NCBI RefSeq assembly: GCF_900156545.1
Contig: NZ_FTNW01000002.1
Span: forward strand, 1-64,000
Source: Aquipseudomonas alcaligenes
GTDB taxonomy: Bacteria > Pseudomonadota > Gammaproteobacteria > Pseudomonadales > Pseudomonadaceae
Direction of reading: 5' to 3'
DNA: 64,000 nt
The notes under the pieces are model-generated. The model did no database searches. It was not told the origin of the DNA and worked only from the letters and a program-made list of their open reading frames with translations. Shown here piece by piece: positions 51,886-61,415 of the stretch. The translations under genes were made by a program, and so were the position numbers. Position 1 is the first letter of the stretch; the number at the start of each line of letters is the position of its first letter.

Positions 51886-53162
51886 GCTTGTTCCTCATCA
51901 ACCGCGCGACCAAGGCCTGCCAACAACCGTGCGAGGCCTCCCGTCTCAGCCGTGAAACTCTCCTGCAACCAGGCCAGCTGAGCCCGCGCAGTCTCCTCGC
52001 GAAACGCCACGTCGGTGCGCAGGCGCTGGTACATCTCCAATACCTGCACCACATTCTCGGCGTAGGGGAGCCCCTCCAGGGTTTGCAAGGCACTCCGATT
52101 ACCTTCCACTGGCGCGACCAGACGCACGACCCAGTGGCCGGCCAGCGCAGCATCAAAAAGCGCAGTGCTGCAGCACCCGAGCACCAGGCGAGGCGTGGCC
52201 CCGGAGTCAAACTCGGCATGAGGCGGCCTGCTACAGGCCAGCGCAGCAACACCCGGATAGGGCTGCCATTCCTGAGGGTGCAGCAGGATGCGTAACCCTG
52301 GCTCGGCTTGCAGCAACGCTGTCGCAGTCGCTCGCAGCCAGCCCGGGAGTTCGCGACCGAGAATCGGCGCATGGGCCTGCGACAACAGGGAGAGCCCGGC
52401 GGGCGGCTGCTCGGGCGCCCTGAGTTCAGGCGCTCTGCCCAGTGCATCCTCGACCAGATGCGAGACCGGGCTGCCGCCCTCGACAAACGCGCGGCGACTG
52501 CCTGCCCCCCAGACCACATACCAGTCGGCGCGAGTCGGAAAGAACTCATCCGTTGGCACGCCATGCTGAAGGCAAACCGTGGTCGCGCCCTGGCCAATGG
52601 CTGCATTGCTCATCATGTCGAAATCGTTGTGCAACACCAGCGGTCCGCGTCGCCCGGACAGTGTGCGCGCCAGGCTGTCACGCCATAGCACGCGCCGGGA
52701 CAGGCAACTGGCCAGAAGCAGCGAGCGCTGACCAAGCAGCACCCGTGCAAAGGTAGCCAAGGCCCTGCCAACGCCTGGCAAAGAAGGCCGCGCCGGGCGC
52801 AACACCGGTAATCCCGGGGACAGGTCACGGGGTGACAGGCGTGGATGTACCAGGGCGAGCGCATTCCCCGGCTGCACGTGCTGCAGGCAGCGCGTCACTG
52901 TTCCCCAGCCACTCTTGCCGGCCAGGGTAACCAGCAGAATGATTTCGTCCCCCTCCCGGCAGCTAACGGGCATGGGACTACGCAACAGCTGCCAGGCGTC
53001 CCGCAGCAGCGCGGCAACGCCACGCAGTCCCGCCCAACGCCGGTGGTTGGCCTGGAGAAAGAAGGCTTCGTGCCTGACGTCCACTGCTGCGTCACCGACT
53101 CGCAGGCGCAGTGTCGCCAGATGGCGAGCAAAGGCACTACGCGACCCAGTCGATGAGATCAT
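51882..53162 (-). CDS. Putative GT-B transferase of the polysaccharide locus
   Basis: 426 aa, no signal peptide. The segment VCLQHGVPTDEFFPTRADWY (about 195-214) and the later GCCSTALFDAALAGHWVV recall the CDP-glycerol glycerophosphotransferase/capsule-type GT-B families, where the His in QHG and the Ser/Thr in the second motif bind phosphate groups. Exact reaction unknown. Coupled to the GT4 gene by a 4-nt overlap. Its start overlaps the end of a decayed gene just upstream. Confidence 0.65.
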   Translation of the reverse strand: MISSTGSRSAFARHLATLRLRVGDAAVDVRHEAFFLQANHRRWAGLRGVAALLRDAWQLLRSPMPVSCREGDEIILLVTLAGKSGWGTVTRCLQHVQPGNALALVHPRLSPRDLSPGLPVLRPARPSLPGVGRALATFARVLLGQRSLLLASCLSRRVLWRDSLARTLSGRRGPLVLHNDFDMMSNAAIGQGATTVCLQHGVPTDEFFPTRADWYVVWGAGSRRAFVEGGSPVSHLVEDALGRAPELRAPEQPPAGLSLLSQAHAPILGRELPGWLRATATALLQAEPGLRILLHPQEWQPYPGVAALACSRPPHAEFDSGATPRLVLGCCSTALFDAALAGHWVVRLVAPVEGNRSALQTLEGLPYAENVVQVLEMYQRLRTDVAFREETARAQLAWLQESFTAETGGLARLLAGLGRAVDEEQA

Positions 53163-53640
53163 TCAACACATCCCGGAAAAATGCCGCCACGCTACCCGCA
53201 CCGCCGGCAATTGCCAAGCGCGAACCCCATCGAGAAATCCGGAACCGCGAACACCCAGGATACCCGTGGCAATACCCGCTGACGCCCTGGCGTGCTTCGC
53301 AAGGCGCAGTGGACGCACAAACTGCATGTCGCCCACCGTGGCCTTGATACGGCTGCAGCGATAGCCGGCAAGCAACCAGTACTGCCAGCGATCGGCCTGA
53401 GCGGGTGGCCGCTTCAGCGACCGCAAACAAAGCCACTGGTAGAACAGCGCCTCGATATCACCACGCAGAGCGCGCGCCAGATCGATCAGACCTCAGGCAC
53501 CGCAACTCGGGAGTTCAGCACATCACAGATAGCGCGCACGCCGCCAGACCGGCGAGGGCTCATTGCCACCGCAAGCCGGGCAGCAGAGGCCGACCAACAG
53601 GCGATCAAGCGCTCTAAGATCCGCTCACAATGATGGGGAC
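53137..53640 (-). pseudogene. Frameshifted remnant of an unidentified gene
   Basis: On the minus strand a protein-like reading moves between frames: PHHCERILERLIACW and later GVRAICDVLNSRVAVPEV end in a stop, the next frame continues LIDLARALRGDIEALFYQ, and a third frame ends AIAGGAGSVAAFFRDVLN just before the downstream transferase start, which it overlaps by 26 nt as normal operon genes do. No single frame spans the region. I cannot name the family. It could also be a sequencing-error-broken gene. Confidence 0.5.
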
Positions 53641-53826
53641 TGAACAGCAGACATCATCGGCTCTGAACGCCTCAAGAGAGGCACTGAGCCGACAACGCCA
53701 GTAAACCTGCAATTGCATCGTTTTGCGCGGCTATGGCACATTGCAGAGCCTTTCCGAACACACAGACCCCGCCAACAGAAACGGATGTCGTGTGGCCCCC
53801 CTGCTGTTCGAATTCAGGTTGATTGC

Positions 53827-55032
53827 ATGTCCACGACACCCCCACTGTCCTTCCAGCAGAGCGAGGTTTCTCTCGGCGAACTGCTGCTGCGGGTCTTGCG
53901 CTTTTACCAGAGATTCTTCCGCCTCCTCGCCGCTCCCGCACTGCTGCTGGCATTGTGCGCGGCCTGGCAGATTTCCCAGCGCCCGCTGTACGCGCTGGAC
54001 GCATTCATCGAGGTCCCGGACATCACGCTCTCGGAGTGGCGCCAGACACAACCCTATCTCTGGGACGAGGCACGGATCGCACGCAGTTTCGCGGGGGACG
54101 ATGCGGAGCTGCAGAGGCTGAAGCGTCGGGCTCAGAATCCGCTGTTCTGGACGTCAAACGTCACCTACCAACCCTCGATTTTCCGCGATGATTTCCGTGA
54201 AATCCCTGGTCTGCAGAACGAGGAAAACAATGGACTCGGTCTGGCGCTCAAGCTGCGAGTCAGCGACGCGGAACAGGCACAGCGCCATTTGCAGGTACTC
54301 AGCGAGCACATACGGCAGGCGTTGCTCGCCAACAGCCTGATGCACGCCGTGCGCGAGGGGCAGAAGGCTCTCGCCGAGCGATCCAAGCTGCTGACCGAAA
54401 AGCTCCAGGTCGGCTTCGAAATCCAGCAGGCAGAGCAGCGCATCCGTGATATGCGCGGCCTGCTCGAGCGTTATCCGGAAACCCGGCAGATGCCCTCCCA
54501 CACCGTCGTATCGGTACGCGAAGAAGGCGGTAAGTACCTGGCGCCATTGCCGCAGATCGTTGCACTGGAGGCAACGGTTTCCGAACTGCAGGCCCGCCTG
54601 CGCAAGCTGGAGCGTGACCTGCACAAGCTGGACGCAACCGCGGCACTGCTGGCCGATATGGACAACGCCGACCAGCAAGCGGCATCGGGTACCGATCTCT
54701 ACAACCGCCTGCAGGAGAACAGCAACCGCCTGAGAGCCTCGCAGACACCGTTCACCGGCGCTCAGGACGAAGCGCTGCAGGAATTGAATGCCAAGACCGA
54801 TCTGGCCAAGGCACGTTATGACGCGATGGCAGGCAAGTCCCGCTCCACCCTTGCAATGGCCCCGATCTCGACCCGCAACCCGGTCCTGGCTGCCATCGCG
54901 ACGTTTATCGTCGTGTTGGGCGGTCTGTCACTCTGGCTCGCCACACATATCTGGCTGAGCGGCGCAGAACCCGAGCTGCGCTGGCTGCCGCGCCGCCTTC
55001 GGTCCCTGCTGATCAGCGCGAGGCCATCATGA
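53827..55032 (+). CDS. Wzz-like chain-length/polysaccharide co-polymerase
   Basis: 401 aa. Two transmembrane helices (about 38-58 and 356-376) enclose a large periplasmic domain with long coiled-coil helices (about 150-330). This is the layout of Wzz/PCP proteins, which set polysaccharide chain length together with the Wzy polymerase. The Pro/Gly-rich second helix motif is weak here, so it may be a distant PCP. Start ATG 53827. The stop overlaps the epimerase gene by 4 nt (ATGA). Confidence 0.8.
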   Translation: MSTTPPLSFQQSEVSLGELLLRVLRFYQRFFRLLAAPALLLALCAAWQISQRPLYALDAFIEVPDITLSEWRQTQPYLWDEARIARSFAGDDAELQRLKRRAQNPLFWTSNVTYQPSIFRDDFREIPGLQNEENNGLGLALKLRVSDAEQAQRHLQVLSEHIRQALLANSLMHAVREGQKALAERSKLLTEKLQVGFEIQQAEQRIRDMRGLLERYPETRQMPSHTVVSVREEGGKYLAPLPQIVALEATVSELQARLRKLERDLHKLDATAALLADMDNADQQAASGTDLYNRLQENSNRLRASQTPFTGAQDEALQELNAKTDLAKARYDAMAGKSRSTLAMAPISTRNPVLAAIATFIVVLGGLSLWLATHIWLSGAEPELRWLPRRLRSLLISARPS

Positions 55033-55955
55033 TGCGTCTTCTGGTGACCGGGGGAGCGGGCATGATCGGGCGTCGCGTGGTCGCGCAGTGGCGCGCTCGC
55101 CTTGGCGAAGTCGCCGTATACGACAACCTCAGCAGCGGCTTGCCGATGCCGCACCAGGCAAGCCTGGCGGTCCAGGCTGACCTGCGGGATGAAGACAGCC
55201 TGAAAGCGGTGCTGCGCGACTTCCGTCCACAGGCCATTCTGCACTTGGCGGCGATTCACCACATTCCCACCTGTGAAAAACAGCGCGCCTACTGCCTCGA
55301 CGTCAACGTGGTCGGCACCGAGCGCTTGCTGGCTGCCGCCACCGAGCACTCCATCGAACGCATCGTTCTGGCCTCCAGCGGGGCCGTCTATGCCTGGCAA
55401 GAAGCCGCACTGAGCGAACAAAGCCCACTGGCACCCTGCGACAACTATGCCCTGTCCAAGTTCTGCAATGAACAGCAGCTGCGCTACTGGGCTAACCAGG
55501 GCGGCCGCATCGGGCGTGCGGCGCGGATATTCAATACCATCGGGCACGACGACCCCAATGCACACCTCATTCCCGACATACTGACGCAGCTGCAGCAATC
55601 TGCCAGCGGCATCATCCGCCTTGGCAACCTCACACCACGCCGGGACTACCTGCACGCCGATGACGTGGCCGCCGGCCTGATCGCCCTGCTGAACGATCCT
55701 CGCGACTCACTTGCATTCGATACCCTCAACCTCTGCTCAGGTGTCGAACACTCCGTCGAGCAGCTCGTGCGCGAACTGGCGGATGTCCTACAACGCCCTG
55801 TCACCATCGAAGTGGACCCTGCTCGCCAGCGCCCGGTCGATCGCATCAGCCAGCTGGGTGATCCACGCCATACCCTGAACACACTGGGTTGGCAGCCACG
55901 CATGGGCTTCAAGGCGGCTCTGCGGCGGGTTGCATTTCCGGACAGCCAGGCGTGA
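55029..55955 (+). CDS. NAD-dependent sugar epimerase/dehydratase (extended SDR)
   Basis: 308 aa. Rossmann motif VTGGAGMIGRR (about 6-16), the Ser of LASSGAVYAWQ, and the catalytic Tyr-x3-Lys in YALSK (about 145-149); C-terminal substrate domain (RRDYLHADDVAAGLIAL). It would act on a nucleotide sugar such as UDP-hexose; exact specificity not readable. Overlaps the Wzz-like gene and couples to the flippase gene. Confidence 0.9.
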   Translation: MMRLLVTGGAGMIGRRVVAQWRARLGEVAVYDNLSSGLPMPHQASLAVQADLRDEDSLKAVLRDFRPQAILHLAAIHHIPTCEKQRAYCLDVNVVGTERLLAAATEHSIERIVLASSGAVYAWQEAALSEQSPLAPCDNYALSKFCNEQQLRYWANQGGRIGRAARIFNTIGHDDPNAHLIPDILTQLQQSASGIIRLGNLTPRRDYLHADDVAAGLIALLNDPRDSLAFDTLNLCSGVEHSVEQLVRELADVLQRPVTIEVDPARQRPVDRISQLGDPRHTLNTLGWQPRMGFKAALRRVAFPDSQA

Positions 55956-55981
55956 GTGAGGCAGACGGGCGAAGCTCTGGA

Positions 55982-57301
55982 ATGAGACAGATGCTGGTGC
56001 TCGCCACGCTGGTCTACGCAATAGGCCAGGGCACCAACTTCCTCTTCCAGCTGCACCTCCTGCATCTGCTGGGCACCAGCGCCTATGGTCATGTTGGGTT
56101 GGCACACCTGCTGCTGATCACCGTGATCTTTCTTGCAGACCTGGGCTACGCCTCGTTGTTCCTGCGCGAGAACCCCGACCAGGTGGGCTGGCTGCGCGAC
56201 TGGCGTTGTGCCCTGACACACCGACTGATCGCCACCCTGCTGTTGCTGTCCATCTGCAGTGTCGCGTTACGGGTACTCGCACCGAGTGTCGAGGCCATGG
56301 ACTACTGGCTGGGTGCAGCACCCGCCGCGCTGATGGCGCTGTTCAATTTCTCCTCGCCCTTGATTGTCAGAGGGCACCGCCTGGTGGCCTTGCTCTCCGG
56401 TCAGGTGGCCTGGCCGGTTGCGCTGGTGCTGAGCCTGCTGCTGCCTCCGCACCTACCATTATCGACAGCTGCCAGCGCTGGTATTGCAGTCAGCCTGGGC
56501 TTTGCCACTCAGGCGGTGGTGCATCTGTTGCTCAGCCAGAACTACAGATGCTGGCTACCCGGCATAGGCAAGGGCCAGCTCACCAACGCCCTGCATCTGT
56601 CGGCACTGGGTGTCTGTGGCACCTTGCATGACCGGCTCACTGTCTTCCTGCTCGCCCCTCTGACACCCGGTTTCCTCCCCTGGTACCTGCTACTGAACCA
56701 CGCGCTCAACGGCCTATCGGGCATCCAGGCCCAGCTCTCACGGCTGATGCTGCCAGGCGCTGCCAATGATCCGGGGCGAGCACGGGTGCTGCAGGCCAGT
56801 TCATGGACGCTACAGGGCACCGCGGCGCTGCTGATGGCTGCCCTGATAATGCAGGGGATGACGGCTGACGCGGAGCAGCAGGAGTGGCTGGCACTGACCG
56901 GCGTTCTGCTGCTTGCCTGGGGCATCACCGTCATCGGTGGCTTCCTCAGCCTGCCGCTGATCGCCGGCAATCGCGAACGGCCGCTGGCGCGATTGCTCGC
57001 GATCACTATCGCCGTCAGCGCTCCGCTTCAGATCCTGGCCGCCTGGGTACATTCCCCCGAACTGCTGCTGTGGAGCCGCACGCTCTGCCTGTTCACGATT
57101 ACGCTGGGCGTGATCCGACTGCAGAACCTTCGCCTGAGCAACTGGGGATGGCTGACGACGGCTATCGCCCTGCTGGCGGGCCTTCTGGGATTCACCTCCG
57201 CCGCCCCCTGGTGCGGTCTGCTGCTGGCGCTACCCCTGCTGGCCGCGGTCGCGGGACGGCGCCCGCATTACCTTCCCCCAGCCATGCAGGCTTCCACATG
57301 A
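55982..57301 (+). CDS. Polysaccharide flippase-like membrane protein (Wzx type)
   Basis: 439 aa with about 12 hydrophobic segments, in the size and layout of Wzx/MATE-like polysaccharide exporters (LVYAIGQGTNFLFQLHLLHL near the start). It would flip lipid-linked repeat units across the inner membrane. I use the ATG at 55982; a GTG at 55952 that overlaps the epimerase stop (GTGA) is a possible start too. Gene order Wzz-epimerase-flippase supports the role. Confidence 0.78.
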   Translation: MRQMLVLATLVYAIGQGTNFLFQLHLLHLLGTSAYGHVGLAHLLLITVIFLADLGYASLFLRENPDQVGWLRDWRCALTHRLIATLLLLSICSVALRVLAPSVEAMDYWLGAAPAALMALFNFSSPLIVRGHRLVALLSGQVAWPVALVLSLLLPPHLPLSTAASAGIAVSLGFATQAVVHLLLSQNYRCWLPGIGKGQLTNALHLSALGVCGTLHDRLTVFLLAPLTPGFLPWYLLLNHALNGLSGIQAQLSRLMLPGAANDPGRARVLQASSWTLQGTAALLMAALIMQGMTADAEQQEWLALTGVLLLAWGITVIGGFLSLPLIAGNRERPLARLLAITIAVSAPLQILAAWVHSPELLLWSRTLCLFTITLGVIRLQNLRLSNWGWLTTAIALLAGLLGFTSAAPWCGLLLALPLLAAVAGRRPHYLPPAMQAST

Positions 57302-57320
57302 AACCCGGAGTGCCAAACCA

Positions 57321-59165
57321 GTGTGCGGTCTGATTGCAGTTCGTGACTTTTCCGCCGCCAGCAACCTGGAGCCCGCAGTCCAGCGCGCGCTCGCCAGTCT
57401 GGCCCGCCGCGGCCCAGATGGCGAGGGTCTGGCCACTGTAGAGCAGACGCCCCGCACCGTCCTGGGCCATAGGCGCCTGGCCATCTACGACACCCGCACG
57501 GTAGCCGCCCAGCCCATGGTCTGCCCGCATACGGGCAACTCGCTGGTGTTCAACGGCGCCATCTACAACTTCCGCAGTTTGCGCGATGAACTGCGCGCCG
57601 CCGGCTGCGTGTTCAGGACCGACAGCGATACCGAAGTGTTGCTGCACGGCTGGCGGGTATGGGGTGAGGAACTGTTCGCGCGCTGCAACGGCATGTGGGC
57701 ACTGGTGATCTGGGACGCCGCCAGCGGCGATCTGGTCTATTGTCGCGACCGACTGGGCGTCAAACCGCTCTACCTGTGCCATGACGGGCAGACAGCCATA
57801 CTGGCCAGCGAGATCTCCGCCATCGCTGATTTCAGGGGGGGGTACCCGGCCCCCAATCCGGAGAAACTGTTCGACTTCCTGGTGACTTCGTATTCCGAGC
57901 AGAGCCATGCCACCTTCTTCCAGGGCATTCAGGCAGTCCCCCCGGGGCAGGTCTATCGGCTGAGCCGCACAGGACGAACCCACGCGCGGGCTTACCATCA
58001 CTGGCCGCAGCCGGGTGAACTGGAGCCACTCGATGCAGAAGCCCTGCACGCACTGCTCGCCGACGCCGTGAACCTGCGCCTACGCGCCGATGTGCCGGTG
58101 GCCAGCCTGCTTTCCGGGGGCCTGGACAGCTCGATCATCACGCACCTGGCGCTCAAGGCCAGCGACTCTCCGCAGCATCGCCTGGAGGGAGCGTTCACCT
58201 ATGCCTACCGCGAAGCCGAGCACGCCGCCGTTGACGAATCCACCAAAGCCGCGGCGTTCATGCATGACAGCGGACGCCCGGACCTTCACCGGATCGTGCG
58301 CTTTGCCGCTATTCCCTGCGCCGACGAGCTGATGAGTCTGGTGGGCGTACAGGGCGAACCCTTCGCAACGCCCTCGATACTGGCCAGCTTCCGTACCTAC
58401 CGCGCGATTGCCGAACAGGGATTCAAGGTCGTACTCGGTGGCGAGGGCGCCGACGAATTGCTCGGCGGCTACACCGTCCGCTACCACCCGCTGGCCGTCC
58501 GCAGCGCCTTGCACCAAGGGCAGTGGCGACAGGCTGCCAGGTTGATGGGACACCACACCTTTCCGCGCTCGCTGCTGCTCAATCGCATGATCTGGGATAT
58601 GCCGCTGGCAGTAATCACGCCCCTGCTGCGGCGTCTGCGGCCCAGCGTGCAGGCCATCAGTGGTGATCTGTGGTCCGCCCAGCATCAGCGCATGGAAGCC
58701 ATACGCGACAATGCACGCCTGGATCTGGAGCAACGGCTGCGCGACGATCAACTGAGCAGTCTGCTGCCCAGGGTGTTACGCATGGCTGATCGCACCAGCA
58801 TGGATGCCGGGATCGAACTGCGCAGTCCTTTCATGGATTACCGCCTGGTTGAACGTGCCCTGGTTACGCCGGCTGCCGAACGCGTTGGCGAGCGCTACTC
58901 GAAAGTGCTCCTGCGCACGGCGTTCCGCAACGAGCTCCCAGCCGCGGTTGTCGAGACCCCGAAAAACACCGGCTTTGGCCATGCCGAGCAATTCCTGCTG
59001 CGGCGCCTGCCCTGGAAACCCTTGCTGGAGGATCTACCTGCCGAGCTGGGCAGCTTCATCGATGTTGCCAGCCTGCGACGCAGGCTCAGCGATCCGCATG
59101 CCGAACACAGCACCCTGTGGCAAGCCCTCTCGGTGGCGCTCTGGTACCGGAGGTTCTATGCGTGA
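57321..59165 (+). CDS. Asparagine synthetase-like amidotransferase (AsnB type)
   Basis: 614 aa. The mature N-terminal nucleophile is Cys2 (MCGLIAV) of a class II glutaminase domain (about 1-210, RRGPDGEGLA, VFNGAIYNFR). The C-terminal synthetase domain has the PP-loop LLSGGLDSSII (about 262-272) and GGEGADELLGGY. The start is GTG 57321. In polysaccharide loci such enzymes often amidate a carboxyl group of a sugar, for example a uronic acid, rather than make free asparagine. That role is inferred from context. Confidence 0.92.
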   Translation: MCGLIAVRDFSAASNLEPAVQRALASLARRGPDGEGLATVEQTPRTVLGHRRLAIYDTRTVAAQPMVCPHTGNSLVFNGAIYNFRSLRDELRAAGCVFRTDSDTEVLLHGWRVWGEELFARCNGMWALVIWDAASGDLVYCRDRLGVKPLYLCHDGQTAILASEISAIADFRGGYPAPNPEKLFDFLVTSYSEQSHATFFQGIQAVPPGQVYRLSRTGRTHARAYHHWPQPGELEPLDAEALHALLADAVNLRLRADVPVASLLSGGLDSSIITHLALKASDSPQHRLEGAFTYAYREAEHAAVDESTKAAAFMHDSGRPDLHRIVRFAAIPCADELMSLVGVQGEPFATPSILASFRTYRAIAEQGFKVVLGGEGADELLGGYTVRYHPLAVRSALHQGQWRQAARLMGHHTFPRSLLLNRMIWDMPLAVITPLLRRLRPSVQAISGDLWSAQHQRMEAIRDNARLDLEQRLRDDQLSSLLPRVLRMADRTSMDAGIELRSPFMDYRLVERALVTPAAERVGERYSKVLLRTAFRNELPAAVVETPKNTGFGHAEQFLLRRLPWKPLLEDLPAELGSFIDVASLRRRLSDPHAEHSTLWQALSVALWYRRFYA

Positions 59166-60153
59166 AGCCCTCTGGCAGCGTGGGCGAGCCATTGACAGCG
59201 GTCAGTGCCGGATGTGCGGAACCACGGTCGGCCAGCGACACTTCTGGCCTGAGGTTTACGCCAACTCGGGCCAGCAACTGCGTCGCTGCGCGCATTGCGC
59301 CGGAGTCTACCTGGCGCCTGGCTTCACCGAAGAAGGCCTGGATGAATTCTATGCCGTGGCTTATCGGCGGCTCTTTCCCGCAGAGATTCCCTGGCATAGC
59401 ACGGAACGCTTCTTCCGATGGCGCGGCGACCGGATCATTGCCCGGCAGCGCCTGCAACTGATCGCCCCCACACTTGCTCCTGGGGACCACCTGTTTGAAC
59501 TGGGCTCCGGGTTTGGCGCCTTCCTCGCCGAGACGGCCATACAACGCCCCGATCTGCAGCTCAGCGCCAGTGAGCCTGATGTGGCAAACCGAACAGCCTT
59601 GCTCGGGCAACACAAGGTTCACTTCATAGAAGGACTCGATACCCTCGAACCGGGAAGCCTGCAAGGGCTGGTAGCCTTTCATACGCTGGAGCATGTGATA
59701 GACCCGCTGACCACCCTTGACCTGGCGGCTCGCGCCCTGAGCCCGGACGGCCAGCTGTGGATCGAGGTCCCTGACCTTTTCGGCGACTGGACCAGCCGCC
59801 TGTACGTGCACCCGGCGCACTTGAGCTACTTCTGTCGAGACAGTCTGCGCAACCTGGCTATGGCTGCCGGGTTCGAAGTGCTGAGCTGCGGCCCGCATCC
59901 GCTGTCGAGCCTAAGCGGCAATCTCTGGCTGCATGCGCGCCGTCCGGCGCAGCTGCTGCAGCGTCCCTTGCACGCCGAGGCAGAACAGGTCATCCAGGCC
60001 ATCGACAGCCGGATCTCGCGCGTAGGGTGGGGAGCAAGCGATGTCCTCAGGGCACTGGCCAAGCGCATGGCAATCAGGGTCCTCGGCCCGGGCGCTGTAG
60101 GCGAATGGCAGCGCTGGCGCCACAGACAACCGGATCGGGAGCAGCAGAAGTGA
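59158..60153 (+). CDS. SAM-dependent methyltransferase with zinc-binding N-terminus
   Basis: 331 aa. N-terminal Cys pairs (CRMC at 17-20 and CAHC near residue 44-47) suggest a zinc-binding knot. A class I methyltransferase fold follows with ELGSGFGAFLAE and AFHTLEHVIDPL. The layout resembles sugar C-methyltransferases. GGAGG five bases before the ATG at 59158; it overlaps the amidotransferase gene by 8 nt and the polymerase gene by 4 nt. Confidence 0.85.
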   Translation: MREALWQRGRAIDSGQCRMCGTTVGQRHFWPEVYANSGQQLRRCAHCAGVYLAPGFTEEGLDEFYAVAYRRLFPAEIPWHSTERFFRWRGDRIIARQRLQLIAPTLAPGDHLFELGSGFGAFLAETAIQRPDLQLSASEPDVANRTALLGQHKVHFIEGLDTLEPGSLQGLVAFHTLEHVIDPLTTLDLAARALSPDGQLWIEVPDLFGDWTSRLYVHPAHLSYFCRDSLRNLAMAAGFEVLSCGPHPLSSLSGNLWLHARRPAQLLQRPLHAEAEQVIQAIDSRISRVGWGASDVLRALAKRMAIRVLGPGAVGEWQRWRHRQPDREQQK

Positions 60154-61415
60154 GATTCTTCCTGCTGCTGGTCCTGGTGCTCTGGGTCCATCTCGGCGAT
60201 CTGACCAGCGCCTGGCTATACAGCTTCTGGCCTGCGGCCGCTGAGCTGAGACACCTGCGCGATGCCATGGTCATCAGCCTTGCGGCGTGCTGCCTGCTCA
60301 CCACACGCCTGCCCACCCAGATCATGCTGCCGATGATCAGCTATGCCGGGCTGGCCGCGATCTATCTGATCCTTACGGTCGGTGGCGCGCCCTTGGGCTT
60401 GCAGATTGCTTCCTTTGGCACTTTGGTGATTCCACCACTGTTCTTTCTCGCGTCCTACTATTGCGTGCGGACGCCAGGGCAACTGCGCACTCTCGCAGGC
60501 TGCCTAGTCATGCTCGCCCTTGCCAGCACCCTGTTCGGCGCCTGGGATCGGCAGAATACCGAGTTCTGGCTATACGACATCGACTACCCCAAGTACATGC
60601 TGGAGGTTAAAGGCATGCACGTCGGTGGAAACCCGGAGAACGGCCTACCCTGGAACTTCTATGGCGGTATCGAGGTGGAGCGTCGGGCTGCCGGCCTGCT
60701 GGCGTCGCCACTGGCCCAGGGCATGTTCCTGTGCATCAGCTCGCTGCTGGCCATTGCCTGGCTGCAGAGGCGCGCAACCACACTCGGGCTGCTGATGTGT
60801 GCGGTGCTGTTCGGCGGAATCTGGATGTCCGGAACCCGGGGGGCGATGCTTGCAGCAGGCCTCGCCCTGCTTGGCTACCTGTACTGCAACCGCAGCCTGC
60901 TTCCCGGTCGCGGCTGGCGCTGGCTAATACTCGGCAGCAGTGCGCTGGCGATCGTCGCAGCCTCCTGGCAGATCGTGATCATGAGTGTGAACTTCCTCGA
61001 CGGCTCGACCATCGGCCACTGGATGGCTTTGCAAAAGAACCTGCAGGACCTGCCGAGCGTGCTGCTGTTTGGCGCCGGTCTCGGCCAACAGGGTGGGATG
61101 GCCGGCAATACGGCGGCGGCAACCATCGGCGGGGGCGAAGGTGCGATTTTCAGCATCGCCTTCCAGCTGGGAGTGCCGGCTGCCCTCCTCTTTCTGCTCT
61201 TTCTGGCCAATCTGATCATCCAGCTTTGGCGTCATTATCGGACTCAGGGAGAACCCATGGCGCTGGCGGCCACCTGGCTCCTGTTGGGTGTATCAACCAC
61301 CCTGGTTAGCTCCGAACACATGCTGTCCGTCTCGGGATCAGCGGCACTCTGGCTGCTGTCCGGCGCGGTACTGCGCAGCCTCAATGCATCTCGCAGCGAG
61401 TTGTATCAGCCATGA
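60150..61415 (+). CDS. O-antigen polymerase-like membrane protein (Wzy type)
   Basis: 421 aa with about 11 hydrophobic segments and periplasmic loops (one about residues 145-185, containing HVGGNPENGLPWNFYGG). A conserved RGA motif (SGTRGAMLAAG) is typical of Wzy/O-antigen polymerases. It starts at GTG 60150, overlapping the methyltransferase stop (GTGA). The WecG-type gene starts 4 nt before its end. It would polymerise the flipped repeat units. Confidence 0.82.
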   Translation: MRFFLLLVLVLWVHLGDLTSAWLYSFWPAAAELRHLRDAMVISLAACCLLTTRLPTQIMLPMISYAGLAAIYLILTVGGAPLGLQIASFGTLVIPPLFFLASYYCVRTPGQLRTLAGCLVMLALASTLFGAWDRQNTEFWLYDIDYPKYMLEVKGMHVGGNPENGLPWNFYGGIEVERRAAGLLASPLAQGMFLCISSLLAIAWLQRRATTLGLLMCAVLFGGIWMSGTRGAMLAAGLALLGYLYCNRSLLPGRGWRWLILGSSALAIVAASWQIVIMSVNFLDGSTIGHWMALQKNLQDLPSVLLFGAGLGQQGGMAGNTAAATIGGGEGAIFSIAFQLGVPAALLFLLFLANLIIQLWRHYRTQGEPMALAATWLLLGVSTTLVSSEHMLSVSGSAALWLLSGAVLRSLNASRSELYQP

